Shown here piece after piece: positions 8,971 through 16,585 of a stretch of DNA of 47,796 bases. The stretch comes from Acidobacteriaceae bacterium. Lineage in GTDB: Bacteria > Acidobacteriota > Terriglobia > Terriglobales > Acidobacteriaceae. The notes beneath the pieces were generated by a model. It was not told where the DNA came from, did no database searches, and saw only the letters and a list, made by a program, of their open reading frames with translations. The number at the start of each line of letters is the position of its first letter. Positions within the stretch are counted from its first letter, which is position 1. A program made the translations under genes and the position numbers. The stretch covers positions 1-47,796 of the forward strand of contig PKVW01000031.1 of NCBI GenBank assembly GCA_003131585.1, in the 5' to 3' direction.

Positions 8971-9192
8971 ATGGATTTCCCCATCAAAATCTGCGCTATC
9001 TGCGAGGAAGAGTTCGAACTGAATCCGGATAAGCCCGGTTTCGCGAACCGTTGCCCGCAATGCAGTACTCCCGAGATCGCTGCTCCAACAAATCCGCGGC
9101 GCATGGACGCCGAGGAGCGGAAATCTGCGAGCGAGGCGAACGAAGCTCGAAGGCGGGCGATGCGTGATTTGCTGTACCGCAAGGACAGCTAG
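8971..9192 (+). CDS. Small zinc-ribbon protein, function unknown
   Basis: A 73-residue protein beginning MDFPIKICAICEEEF. Two CxxC knuckles (Cys8/Cys11 and Cys28/Cys31) suggest one zinc-ribbon site. The second half is highly charged and probably helical (MDAEERKSASEANEARRRA). No catalytic motif is visible. It starts 43 nt after tRNA-Met and is convergent with the MFS gene (15-nt gap). Its function is not known to me; nucleic-acid or protein binding is only a guess from the zinc ribbon. Confidence 0.7.
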   Translation: MDFPIKICAICEEEFELNPDKPGFANRCPQCSTPEIAAPTNPRRMDAEERKSASEANEARRRAMRDLLYRKDS

Positions 9193-9207
9193 TGTGGCGC
9201 ACCCTCC

Positions 9208-10449
9208 TCACAGCGCGGCCAGGCGGCGTTGCACCAGCAGGAAGTAAAGGGCCACCAGGACAAGCAGGAATCCGTTCACGCCGAGCACAACCGGCGCAGT
9301 AAACACGGGGACGAGCCATCCCGACAACAGATTCCCCATGGGCATGCCGCCGCGGAATGCGAAATTGTACACACTCATCACGCGGCCGCGCATTTCGTTC
9401 GTGGTAATCAACTGCACCAGCGAACTCACCGTGGCGAACACCGCCATCATGGAAGCGCCCACCAGCACCAGGGCGATGCCGCTGAAGGGCAACGATTTCG
9501 AAAGAGCGAATGCGGAAATCCCCGCCCCCAGGCAGATGAGAGCTGTGAGAGCGACGAGTCCTTTTTTTCGCATATTGCCCGCGGCCGCAATCGCCAGCGA
9601 ACCAAAGATCGAACCGAGGCCCATGAGCGCAAGCAAATTGCCGTAGGTTTCCGGACCGCGATGGAAGATATCCTTCACGAATACGGGAATGTAGGTGCGC
9701 ATGGGCATGGCCAAAGCGGTCATGCAGAAAGCCAGAACGATCAGCGCTTCCATCGAACTCTGCTTGCGCGTGAACCGAATGCCCTGCTTCAGGCTGGCGA
9801 ACATCGACTCCGTGGTCTTTAGCGGCAGGAAGCGGGCGCTGATGATCGACAGCGACACGATGGGCGCCAGGAAGGAAAGCGCGTTCAGACCGAAGCACCA
9901 CTTCTCTCCCAGCTTCGCCAAGGCCTGCCCGGCGAGCGCCGGCCCGACCATGACCGCCACGTTGAACTGGATCGAATTCAGCGCAATGGCGTTCGGCATG
10001 TCTTCCTTCTCGACCAGCGTGGGAATCAGCGCCTGGTAGGCCGGACCGCCGAAGGCCTGTGCGAAACCGGAAATGAACGAAAGGCAGAGGATGTGCCAGA
10101 CGTGTACCAGACCAGTCGCCACCAGAATGGTGAGCGCCGCGGCAGTAGCCATCTGCACATACTGGGAGCCGAGCAGGATTTTCCGGCGCTCCACGCGATC
10201 GGCCACAACGCCGCCGATTAGAGAGAACAGAAAGATGGGAATGCCGCCGAGAAATTGATCCATCGCCAGCAAGAACGCCGAGTGGCTGAGGCGGTAGACC
10301 AGCCAGCCCTGCGCCACGATCTGCATCCAGGTGCCAATGCTGGAGGTGCAGGCGCCAACCCACATCAGGCGGAAATCGCGATATTGAAATGCTTTAAAGA
10401 CCCGGCCGATCACCGTAGCGTCTCCATAGGCTCCGCAGAAGCCTAACAT
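9208..10449 (-). CDS. Major facilitator superfamily transporter (MFS_3/EntS-like)
   Basis: A 12-helix-type MFS permease of about 400 residues. The N-terminal FKAFQYRDFRLMWVG and the loop GGVVADRVERRKILLGSQ (GxxxDrxxRR type, between helices 2 and 3) are typical of the EntS-like MFS_3 group, whose members export siderophores or other small molecules. The loop ITTNEMRGRVMSVYNFAFRGG in the second half is also characteristic. ATG 10449 gives a slightly long N-terminus; a GTG at VIGRVFKAF, 12 codons in, is an alternative start. The gene lies between tRNA-Met and a degenerate copy of that tRNA's 3' part, so it may have been part of a transferred segment. Its substrate is unknown. Confidence 0.88.
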   Translation of the reverse strand: MLGFCGAYGDATVIGRVFKAFQYRDFRLMWVGACTSSIGTWMQIVAQGWLVYRLSHSAFLLAMDQFLGGIPIFLFSLIGGVVADRVERRKILLGSQYVQMATAAALTILVATGLVHVWHILCLSFISGFAQAFGGPAYQALIPTLVEKEDMPNAIALNSIQFNVAVMVGPALAGQALAKLGEKWCFGLNALSFLAPIVSLSIISARFLPLKTTESMFASLKQGIRFTRKQSSMEALIVLAFCMTALAMPMRTYIPVFVKDIFHRGPETYGNLLALMGLGSIFGSLAIAAAGNMRKKGLVALTALICLGAGISAFALSKSLPFSGIALVLVGASMMAVFATVSSLVQLITTNEMRGRVMSVYNFAFRGGMPMGNLLSGWLVPVFTAPVVLGVNGFLLVLVALYFLLVQRRLAAL

Positions 10450-10562
10450 GCGGCTTCACCGGTTCGGGATGACCGGCATCTTTGGCTGGTTTTTGGCCCT
10501 TTGACAAGTTCTCGAATCCTCCGCTCATCCTTGACCCAAAACTCTCAGATGAATGGCCGCTT

Positions 10563-10604
10563 TAATCTATAGGAGAAACCGTTCTAGTCCTCGCGCCGCC
10601 ACCA
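10563..10604 (+). other. Degenerate 3' part of tRNA-Met (possible attachment-site remnant)
   Basis: Positions 10581-10604 match the T-loop, 3' acceptor strand and CCA of tRNA-Met (8905-8928) at 22 of 24 positions. Upstream, TAATC..TAGG (10563-10573) matches the tRNA's anticodon-stem and variable region loosely. The 5' half is absent. Such direct duplication of a tRNA 3' end is the usual footprint of a tyrosine-recombinase integration site, but no integrase is visible. Confidence 0.55.
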
Positions 10605-10673
10605 ACCCTAATCCCCTGAAAAGACGCTGGAAGGTCCCTCCGGAGTTTGTGTCATAGCTCGGGTGTCGTCCCC

Positions 10674-10701
10674 CTGACGGGACTCGTGCTTTTGCTACAA
10701 T
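10674..10701 (+). promoter_or_regulatory. Possible sigma70-like promoter of the beta-propeller gene
   Basis: CTGACG (10674-10679) and TACAAT (10696-10701) are separated by 16 nt. The ATG at 10709 is only 8 nt beyond the -10 box, which would give a leaderless or nearly leaderless mRNA. Based on pattern only. Confidence 0.3.
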
Positions 10702-10708
10702 CCTCACA

Positions 10709-11804
10709 ATGAAACGAATCTTGGTCGCGGTTGGCGTCCTGTTCCTAGCCCTGCTCCTAGCCGGTGGCCTCTTCGTGTATAGCTTTAGGCAGGCGTTCCG
10801 GGCAATGGGAAAAATGCCCCACATGCCGGATAACCTCAAGGTTGCACGGGTCGTGTCAGGCGTTAGCCTGTTCTCCGGGGAAAACCTTTTACAGCCAAGC
10901 TGACTTGGGGCTAATTACGGACATCCAGCAGCGGGAGAATCACGAGTTCGTTGTTGCGGGGCAACGTGGTGCCGCGTTCCTGGCCGAGGACGGTTCATTC
11001 AACAGGAGCATCCACTTCGAGCAGTGCAACTCCGACGTTGTCGGGGTAAAGGCGGGCACCGGCGCCTTTTTGTGCCGAGGAGCCTGGAGCAAGGGCGCAA
11101 TGCTCATCGACGCCGAGGGAAAGACTCTGTGGTCGTATGGCGGCGGGGTTACGGGCGTGGATGACGCCGCTGCGGGTGTTCTTGGCGCCGCTGGCGCGGA
11201 AGAGGTCGTTGTCGGGCTCAACGGTGACGGAGGTGTTCGCTTGCTGAGCTCCGAAGGAAAGGAACTCTGGAAGCGGGATGACGGCAACGTTTGGCACGTT
11301 GAGATCGCTACGGTCGACGAACAGCCCGGCAATGTGATTCTGCACAGCAACGCCAGGGGGCAACTGACAATCCGAGATGCAACAGGCAATGTCCTAGCAC
11401 GGAATGCTCCTGAAGTTTATGTGGCAAGCTTCTCGCTCAGCGCGTGGAAAGACGACCCGCATCTCAACAAGGTCGTAGCCGTTGACGAAGGTTCAGTCTA
11501 CATCCTGACAATGGACGGGAAGACGCTTGCTCGACTCCCCGCTCCCGGCAACACAAGCATCACCGATCCAAAGGGAACAACCGTTCATTTCTCTCAGGGT
11601 ATCCCAGACTACGCTGTCCTCTTGCGCCACTCATTGTGGACCCGGTCTTTGCTCTACATCTACGACGCAGGCGACCAGCTCATCTACAACGAGATACTCG
11701 ACCACAACTGCGCTGCCTTGCACGCCGTGCCCGGACAAAATGGCGCCGAAGACCTCTTCCTAGGCTGCAATGGGTTCGTAGAGAAATACTCACTGAACCG
11801 ATAG
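10709..11804 (+). pseudogene. Membrane-anchored PQQ-like beta-propeller protein, frameshifted
   Basis: The first frame from ATG 10709 encodes an N-terminal membrane anchor (MKRILVAVGVLFLALLLAGG) and runs to a stop at 10901-10903. The remainder continues in the next frame from about 10890 to 11804 (ADLGLITDIQQRENHEFVV onward). The second frame has repeated beta-propeller blades such as DAEGKTLWSYGGG and SSEGKELWKRDDGNVWHVE, typical of PQQ/VCBS-like repeats. One extra base (or two missing) near the run GGGGAAAACCTTTT (10877-10890) explains the break. Together they would give about 360 residues, anchored outside the inner membrane. Function is unknown. The 3' end overlaps the convergent exbD-like gene by 15 nt. 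Confidence 0.7.
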
Positions 11805-12233
11805 CTCCCGATCCATCGTGAGCAACCCCACCCTTTGCACGCCGGCGTGATGCGCCACGTCAATCACATCCGCCACGTACTGGAAGTCGACGTCGGCATC
11901 GCCGCGCACGAAGACTACTTTCTCCGCGCGCTTCAAGTAAATCTCGGCGAGCCGGTTCTCAAGGTCTTCCCACCGCACTTCATCCTGATTGATCTTCACC
12001 GTTGGCGGCTGGTTTTCCTTCGTCCACACCACCTGGATGACGACGGTGCGTGGTTGCGAAATGTTTGGCGTCTGCTTCTGATCCGGCTGCGGAATCTGTG
12101 CAGTCTCGCCCTGCTCCTTGTCCATCGACACTACGACCATAAACACAATGATCAGCGTCAGCAGCACGTCGATCAGCGGCGTGACGTTGATCTCGGGACC
12201 GCGCGCACCTTTGCCTGCCATTGAGAACGACAT
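11790..12233 (-). CDS. ExbD/TolR family biopolymer transport protein
   Basis: A small inner-membrane protein with one transmembrane helix near the N-terminus (INVTPLIDVLLTLIIVFMVVV, residues 15-35). It carries the conserved membrane aspartate Asp22 of proton-driven ExbD/TolR/MotB-type stators. The periplasmic part ends with VVFVRGDADVDFQYVADVIDVAHHAGVQRVGL, the ExbD signature. The 147 residues are normal. ExbD works with ExbB and energises TonB-dependent or Tol transport. No exbB or tonB partner lies beside it here; the neighbours are the convergent propeller gene and a divergent outer-membrane protein gene. Confidence 0.9.
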   Translation of the reverse strand: MSFSMAGKGARGPEINVTPLIDVLLTLIIVFMVVVSMDKEQGETAQIPQPDQKQTPNISQPRTVVIQVVWTKENQPPTVKINQDEVRWEDLENRLAEIYLKRAEKVVFVRGDADVDFQYVADVIDVAHHAGVQRVGLLTMDRELSVQ

Positions 12234-12352
12234 TGGAAACTCCCTCGCTTCTCTTTAGGCACGCGCGTGCCTGCAACATCAGACACCTCGAGCGGCGCGA
12301 GAGTTCCCCGCCGCCGACGATTCGCCGAAAACGTGGGAAGATATACTTGACC

Positions 12353-13162
12353 ATGGCACGCACGTCTCGCCACGCGACCCTCACCCTTCTTGCCGCTATT
12401 GTTTGTGCCCTCGCCTCGCGCGCCGTCGCGCAAGATAACTACGAAATCCAGGTGTACGGCGCCGATACGGTCGCTCCCCGCTCCACCATGGTCGAAATCC
12501 ACTCCAACTTTACGGTCGAGGGCAGCAAGACCGTACAGGACGGAGTCCTCCCCTCGAACCATGCCGAGCACGAGACCCTCGAACTCACGCAGGGAATCAA
12601 CGACTGGGCTGAAGTTGGCTTTTACGTTTTCACCAGTATCCAATCCGACGGTGGCTGGCAATGGGTGGGCGACCACATCCGCCCGCGATTCCGTGTCCCC
12701 GAATCGTGGCACTGGCCAGTCGGCGTGAGTCTTTCGAACGAGATTGGTTACCAGCGCGCCGCTTTCTCGCCCGACACGTGGACCTGGGAAATCCGTCCCA
12801 TCGTCGACAAGAAAATCGGCGGGTGGTATCTGGCATTCAATCCCGCGCTCGACCGCTCCTGGCACGGACCCGGAGTGAATCAAGGCGTGACATTTTCTCC
12901 GAACGCCAAGGTCAGCTACGATTTCACTAAGAAAATTGCGGGCGGACTGGAATACTACGCGTCTTACGGTTCAATCACCGGCTTCGATGCGCTCAGAGAT
13001 CAGCAGCAACAGTTCTTTCCGTCCATCGACATCGACTTCGGCCCGCAGTGGGAGTTCAACTTCGGCGTAGGCGTCGGCGCCACGCGCTCGACCGATCACT
13101 TGATCGTCAAATGCATCATCGGCCGCCGCTTCTCCTGGCCCCATGGCAAAACCGGGAGGTAG
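12353..13162 (+). CDS. Putative outer-membrane beta-barrel protein
   Basis: A 269-residue protein with a signal peptide (MARTSRHATLTLLAAIVCAL, cleavage likely after ASRAVAQ). The mature part is rich in alternating aromatic/polar strands (EVGFYVFTSIQ, GWQWVGDHIRPRF, WTWEIRPIVDKK, GGWYLAFNPAL, GGLEYYASYG) and ends with WEFNFGVGVGATRSTDHLIVKCIIGRRF, which looks like barrel strands. ATG 12353 is used because the signal peptide starts there; a longer in-frame ORF from 12221 adds non-hydrophobic residues. I do not recognise a functional family beyond an outer-membrane channel or sensor-like barrel. It is divergent from exbD (119-nt gap). Confidence 0.75.
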   Translation: MARTSRHATLTLLAAIVCALASRAVAQDNYEIQVYGADTVAPRSTMVEIHSNFTVEGSKTVQDGVLPSNHAEHETLELTQGINDWAEVGFYVFTSIQSDGGWQWVGDHIRPRFRVPESWHWPVGVSLSNEIGYQRAAFSPDTWTWEIRPIVDKKIGGWYLAFNPALDRSWHGPGVNQGVTFSPNAKVSYDFTKKIAGGLEYYASYGSITGFDALRDQQQQFFPSIDIDFGPQWEFNFGVGVGATRSTDHLIVKCIIGRRFSWPHGKTGR

Positions 13163-13194
13163 CTCGCGGCGCACGGCACAATTTAAGCTTCGAT

Positions 13195-14634
13195 TTAAGC
13201 TTCGATCGCGGTCACCCCAACTCTCTCCATCCACCCGCCAAATTCTCGGAGCGCCAACTCGCACTGCAACCGGTGCCGTTCCTTCCGATCGCGAATCTTT
13301 TTCTCCAACGCCGGCAAGAGATCGAAAGTAATGTTCGCCGGCTGGAAGTTCTTCGCGTCTGCATGGGTCACATAATGGGTCAGCGATCCGAATGCGGAAG
13401 CCCGTGGCGGCGGCACAATCTCATCTCCACGCACTAAAGACGCAGCGTGCAGTCCAGCCGTCAACCCGGTTGCAATCGACTCCACGTAGCCCTCCACGCC
13501 GCAAATCTGTCCCGCGAAGAAAATCCGGGGATGCGCTTTCATCTGCAGCGTCTCGCGCAGCAACGCGGGCCCGTTGATATACGTATTGCGATGAATCTGT
13601 CCGAAGCGCAGGAAGCGCGCATTCTCCAGCCCGGGAATCAGACGCAACACCCGCGCCTGCTCTCCAAACCTCAAATGATTCTGGAATCCCACCAGGTTGT
13701 AAGAATCCGCCCGCAGATTCTCCTGCCGCAACTGCACCACCGCATAGGGCATCCGCCCGGTGCGCGGATCCTTCAACCCCACCGGCTTCATCGGCCCAAA
13801 GCGCAACGTATCGCGTCCGCGCAGCGCAATCTCCTCAATCGGCAGGCAGCTCTCGAAATAGTTCAACTTCTCCCAATCGCGCTCCTCGACTGGCTGAGCC
13901 GCGAGAAGCGCGTCGTAGAACCGGCCGTAATCTTCCGGCGTCATCGGGCAGTTAATGTAATCGGCCGACCCCTTGTCATACCGCGCCGCCATATACACGC
14001 GCGCCATGTCGATCGAGTCCGCCTCCACAATCGGGCTGATCGAATCGTAGAAATACAGATGTGGACTGCGGTTCTCATGTTCCTGGAGATTCCCTGATTT
14101 TGGGTGGCGCAGTGCTTCTAGCGCTACGGTATCAGCTATATGTTGAGAAGCGGCTTTAGCCGCCGAGGTCGATAGGCCGGCACTCAGCCGCGCAATCTCC
14201 GTAGCCAGCGCTTCCGATGTCAGAGGCCCGGTGGCAATAATGGTGATGTCCCGTTCTTCGATCCGCGTCACCTCTTCGCGCCGCACCGTAATTCGCGGCT
14301 CCTGCGAAATCGCCTTCGTCACCTTCGCGGCAAACGTCACCCGATCCACCGCCAGCGCATGCCCCGCCGGAACCGCGCACTCCCGCGCAATCTGCAGCAG
14401 CAGCGATCCCGCCCGCCGCATTTCTTCCTTCAACAGCCACGGAGCTGTATTCTCGCTGTCCGACTTTAGCGAATTCGAGCACACCAGCTCCGCAAAATGC
14501 GCTGTCTGGTGCGCCGGCGTCGAGCGCGCCGGCCGCATTTCAAACAACTCCACCTCTATGCCTCGGCGCGCGCACTGCCACGCCGCCTCCGATCCAGCCA
14601 GCCCAGCTCCGATAATGCGAATTCGCGAGCTCAC
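13195..14634 (-). CDS. trmFO: Folate/FAD-dependent tRNA (uracil-54-C5)-methyltransferase
   Basis: Makes ribothymidine at position 54 of tRNA using methylenetetrahydrofolate and FAD. The FAD-binding IIGAGLAGSEAA is at residues 7-18, and FEMRPARSTPAHQT follows. Conserved cysteines lie in LVCSNSLKSD (near residue 52) and FESCLPIEEIA. GTG 14634 is preferred over ATG 14667 because AGAAGG lies 7 nt upstream of it and the FAD fold starts right after. Between ATEIARLSAG (to about residue 151) and HLYFYDSISPIVEADSID there is an extra segment of about 38 residues that is not usual for TrmFO. Its DNA (14065-14181) contains a palindromic repeat (see findings). Confidence 0.93.
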   Translation of the reverse strand: MSSRIRIIGAGLAGSEAAWQCARRGIEVELFEMRPARSTPAHQTAHFAELVCSNSLKSDSENTAPWLLKEEMRRAGSLLLQIARECAVPAGHALAVDRVTFAAKVTKAISQEPRITVRREEVTRIEERDITIIATGPLTSEALATEIARLSAGLSTSAAKAASQHIADTVALEALRHPKSGNLQEHENRSPHLYFYDSISPIVEADSIDMARVYMAARYDKGSADYINCPMTPEDYGRFYDALLAAQPVEERDWEKLNYFESCLPIEEIALRGRDTLRFGPMKPVGLKDPRTGRMPYAVVQLRQENLRADSYNLVGFQNHLRFGEQARVLRLIPGLENARFLRFGQIHRNTYINGPALLRETLQMKAHPRIFFAGQICGVEGYVESIATGLTAGLHAASLVRGDEIVPPPRASAFGSLTHYVTHADAKNFQPANITFDLLPALEKKIRDRKERHRLQCELALREFGGWMERVGVTAIEA

Positions 14635-14813
14635 GATGAAGCCTTCTCCGCCGCTCCGATAACACAAAGATCCAACTCGCGTTCAAACTCCGCCAGTTCG
14701 CGAATCTACAGCGCCGTCACGTCATCGATTCGTGGCAGGACGAATCAGGAGCATCAGGGGAAGAATACAGCAGTGATCTGTGACTGGGATCGTTAGGCCG
14801 CCGATGAACCGCC

Positions 14814-15260
14814 TCAGTGCGGCATCAGCGTCAACTGGCTGGCCACACACACCCAACTCTCGCTGCGGCGGACCCACGTGTCTGTAAAACGCTCCCGAAG
14901 CGCGTAGGGCTTCCCATTCTTCACGCCATGCTCACGCCATACCCCGTCGACCACCGCAACCGGGCCGAAAAAATGTACATGCATGGATTCGTTCACGATC
15001 CGCTCGGCCTGCAACGACGGCGACTGCACGCTGGCCAGATATGCGGCCCGGTCCATCAGCGTGCCATCATACTCGACATAAACCATCTCCGGCGCAAGAA
15101 ACATCTTTAGCGCTGCCGCGTCTTTTTGCTGCGCCGCTTGATTCCAGGCATTTTCCAGCGACAGTATTCTGGCTTGCTCGGCATTTGGCTGCGCTATACT
15201 CTGGGCATTCAATCGAGGCGCCGCCAACATCAACAGAAAAACGGAAAACAGCTTCCACAT
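14814..15260 (-). CDS. Secreted DUF4440/SnoaL-like (NTF2-fold) protein, copy 1
   Basis: A 148-residue protein with a signal peptide (MWKLFSVFLLMLAAPRLNAQ) and an NTF2-like domain (LENAWNQAAQQKDAAALKMFL, VYVEYDGTLMDRAAYLASV, FTDTWVRRSESWVCVASQLT). ATG 15260 is chosen since it gives a clean signal peptide and GGAAGAGACGAG lies just before it. The same-strand neighbour upstream (15347-15787) is clearly a paralogue. DUF4440 proteins include ketosteroid-isomerase-like folds with varied or unknown roles; the substrate is not evident. Confidence 0.85.
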   Translation of the reverse strand: MWKLFSVFLLMLAAPRLNAQSIAQPNAEQARILSLENAWNQAAQQKDAAALKMFLAPEMVYVEYDGTLMDRAAYLASVQSPSLQAERIVNESMHVHFFGPVAVVDGVWREHGVKNGKPYALRERFTDTWVRRSESWVCVASQLTLMPH

Positions 15261-15346
15261 CTCGTCTCTTCCTTTCTTCCTTTCGCGCGCGCCCTGCGAA
15301 AAATAAACAACGATGACAATCCACCGCAAACAACGGCCCCGCGTCG

Positions 15347-15787
15347 TCAGTGCAGGATCGGAGTCGCCTCGCTGGCCACGCACGCCCAAGCCCCGCTCCT
15401 GTAGATCCAGGTATCCGTGAACCGCCCGCGCCGCAGGAACGGCTTGCCGTTCTCTACTCCTTTCATCTTCACCATCCCGGTGACGATCGCGGCGTTTCCG
15501 TACACGTGCGCTGTCATCCCCTCGGTCACGAACTGCTGGACGTGAACCGCTTTCACGTCCGCCAGCACTTCCGCTTTCGTCATCAACCGCCCGTCAAAGT
15601 CGACGTAGACGAAACCACCGTCCAGCAGCGTATCCAGCGCCCTCAGATCCTTACCCGCCGCCGCTTGGCTCCACGCGTTCTCGAGGGCGATAATCCTGGA
15701 CGCCGCCTGAGGATCTGGGGCGTCCTGACTCCATCCCCGCAGCGACGCCAAACCCACCACCGCCAAAACCAGAACCTTCGTCCTCAT
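15347..15787 (-). CDS. Secreted DUF4440/SnoaL-like (NTF2-fold) protein, copy 2
   Basis: A 146-residue paralogue of the downstream gene. It has a signal peptide (MRTKVLVLAVVGLASLRGWS) followed by IIALENAWSQAAAGKDLRAL, FVYVDFDGRLMTKAEVLADV and RFTDTWIYRSGAWACVASEA. The motif LENAWxQAA...KD, the central YV(E/D)(F/Y)DGxLM and the ending GRFTDTW..R...W.CVAS are shared with copy 1. The gap between the two genes is 86 nt, so this is a tandem duplication that has since diverged. The proteins are probably exported to the periplasm; their function is unknown. Confidence 0.85.
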   Translation of the reverse strand: MRTKVLVLAVVGLASLRGWSQDAPDPQAASRIIALENAWSQAAAGKDLRALDTLLDGGFVYVDFDGRLMTKAEVLADVKAVHVQQFVTEGMTAHVYGNAAIVTGMVKMKGVENGKPFLRRGRFTDTWIYRSGAWACVASEATPILH

Positions 15788-15886
15788 GGAATAAGCCTCT
15801 GCAAGAATCTATCGGCAGCCGGCCCCTTTTCTGGAGGGGTGGTGCGGATTCTGACGAGATGCATCCGGAGCCCGGCTCCTCGCGCG

Positions 15887-15928
15887 CTGTTCGTCGCGCG
15901 GTGTTCGTGGCGCGCCGTTCGTCGCGCC
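15887..15928. repeat. 14-bp tandem repeat, three copies
   Basis: Three consecutive 14-bp units (15887-15900, 15901-15914, 15915-15928) share the core NNGTTCGTSGCGCS. They lie between the divergent DUF4440 copy 2 and the AhpD-like gene, about 70 nt before the latter's start. Confidence 0.7.
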
Positions 15929-15997
15929 CAACCGTCGCTTCCTCTATGATGAAAAGGTTCGGATGAGCCGGTTCAACTCTGAAGCTCGGAGGATTTG

Positions 15998-16525
15998 ATG
16001 GCACGCATCAGCTTGATCGCCCCGGAAGCCGCATCTCCTGAAGTGCGCGCGCTTTACGACACCACGCTTCGCGGCAAGCCCGGCAACGTACAGAAAGCCC
16101 TCGCCCATCGTCCCGAGATGCTTAAGAATTTTCTTAGCTTTTATGCCAGCGTGGGCCGTTCCCTCGACCGCAAGTTGTACGAGCTCGTCTACCTTCGCGT
16201 CTCCTTCATCAATGGATGTCGCTACTGCACGCAACACCACGTCGCATCGTCGAAGCGCGTCGGACTCGCTTCCGAGGACTGGACCGCGCTCGACGCAGGG
16301 GACTATTCGCGCTATGGCGAAAAAGAGCGAACGGCGCTGACATACGTCGAGAAGCTGACCCGCGCCCCGCACGCAATCACGGACGCCGACTTCGACGAAC
16401 TGAAGAAATACTTTTCCGAGCCTGAGATCGTCGACCTCCACATGCTCGCCGGCCTCGCCAACCTCACCAACCGCGTGACCGACCCGTTAGGCCTGGAATT
16501 GGAATTCCCGGAAGAAAAGATCTAA
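15998..16525 (+). CDS. AhpD-like/carboxymuconolactone decarboxylase family protein
   Basis: A 175-residue alkylhydroperoxidase-like protein. The redox motif is NGCRYCTQHHVASSKRVG with CxxC and downstream His, as in AhpD-type peroxidases. LYELVYLRVSFINGCRYC and LTYVEKLTRAPHAITDADFDELKKYFSEPEIVDL match the peroxidase-related CMD family. It probably reduces peroxides or acts as a thiol-disulfide partner in the cytoplasm. ATG 15998 with CGGAGG at 15987-15992 is the likely start; a TTG one codon earlier is possible. It is a single gene, convergent with selB. Confidence 0.88.
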   Translation: MARISLIAPEAASPEVRALYDTTLRGKPGNVQKALAHRPEMLKNFLSFYASVGRSLDRKLYELVYLRVSFINGCRYCTQHHVASSKRVGLASEDWTALDAGDYSRYGEKERTALTYVEKLTRAPHAITDADFDELKKYFSEPEIVDLHMLAGLANLTNRVTDPLGLELEFPEEKI

Positions 16526-16585
16526 AGGCCGCCACTTGCTCGGCTGTGCTCCCCGTGCCGTCTGTGGCTTTAGATCTTCATTGCC

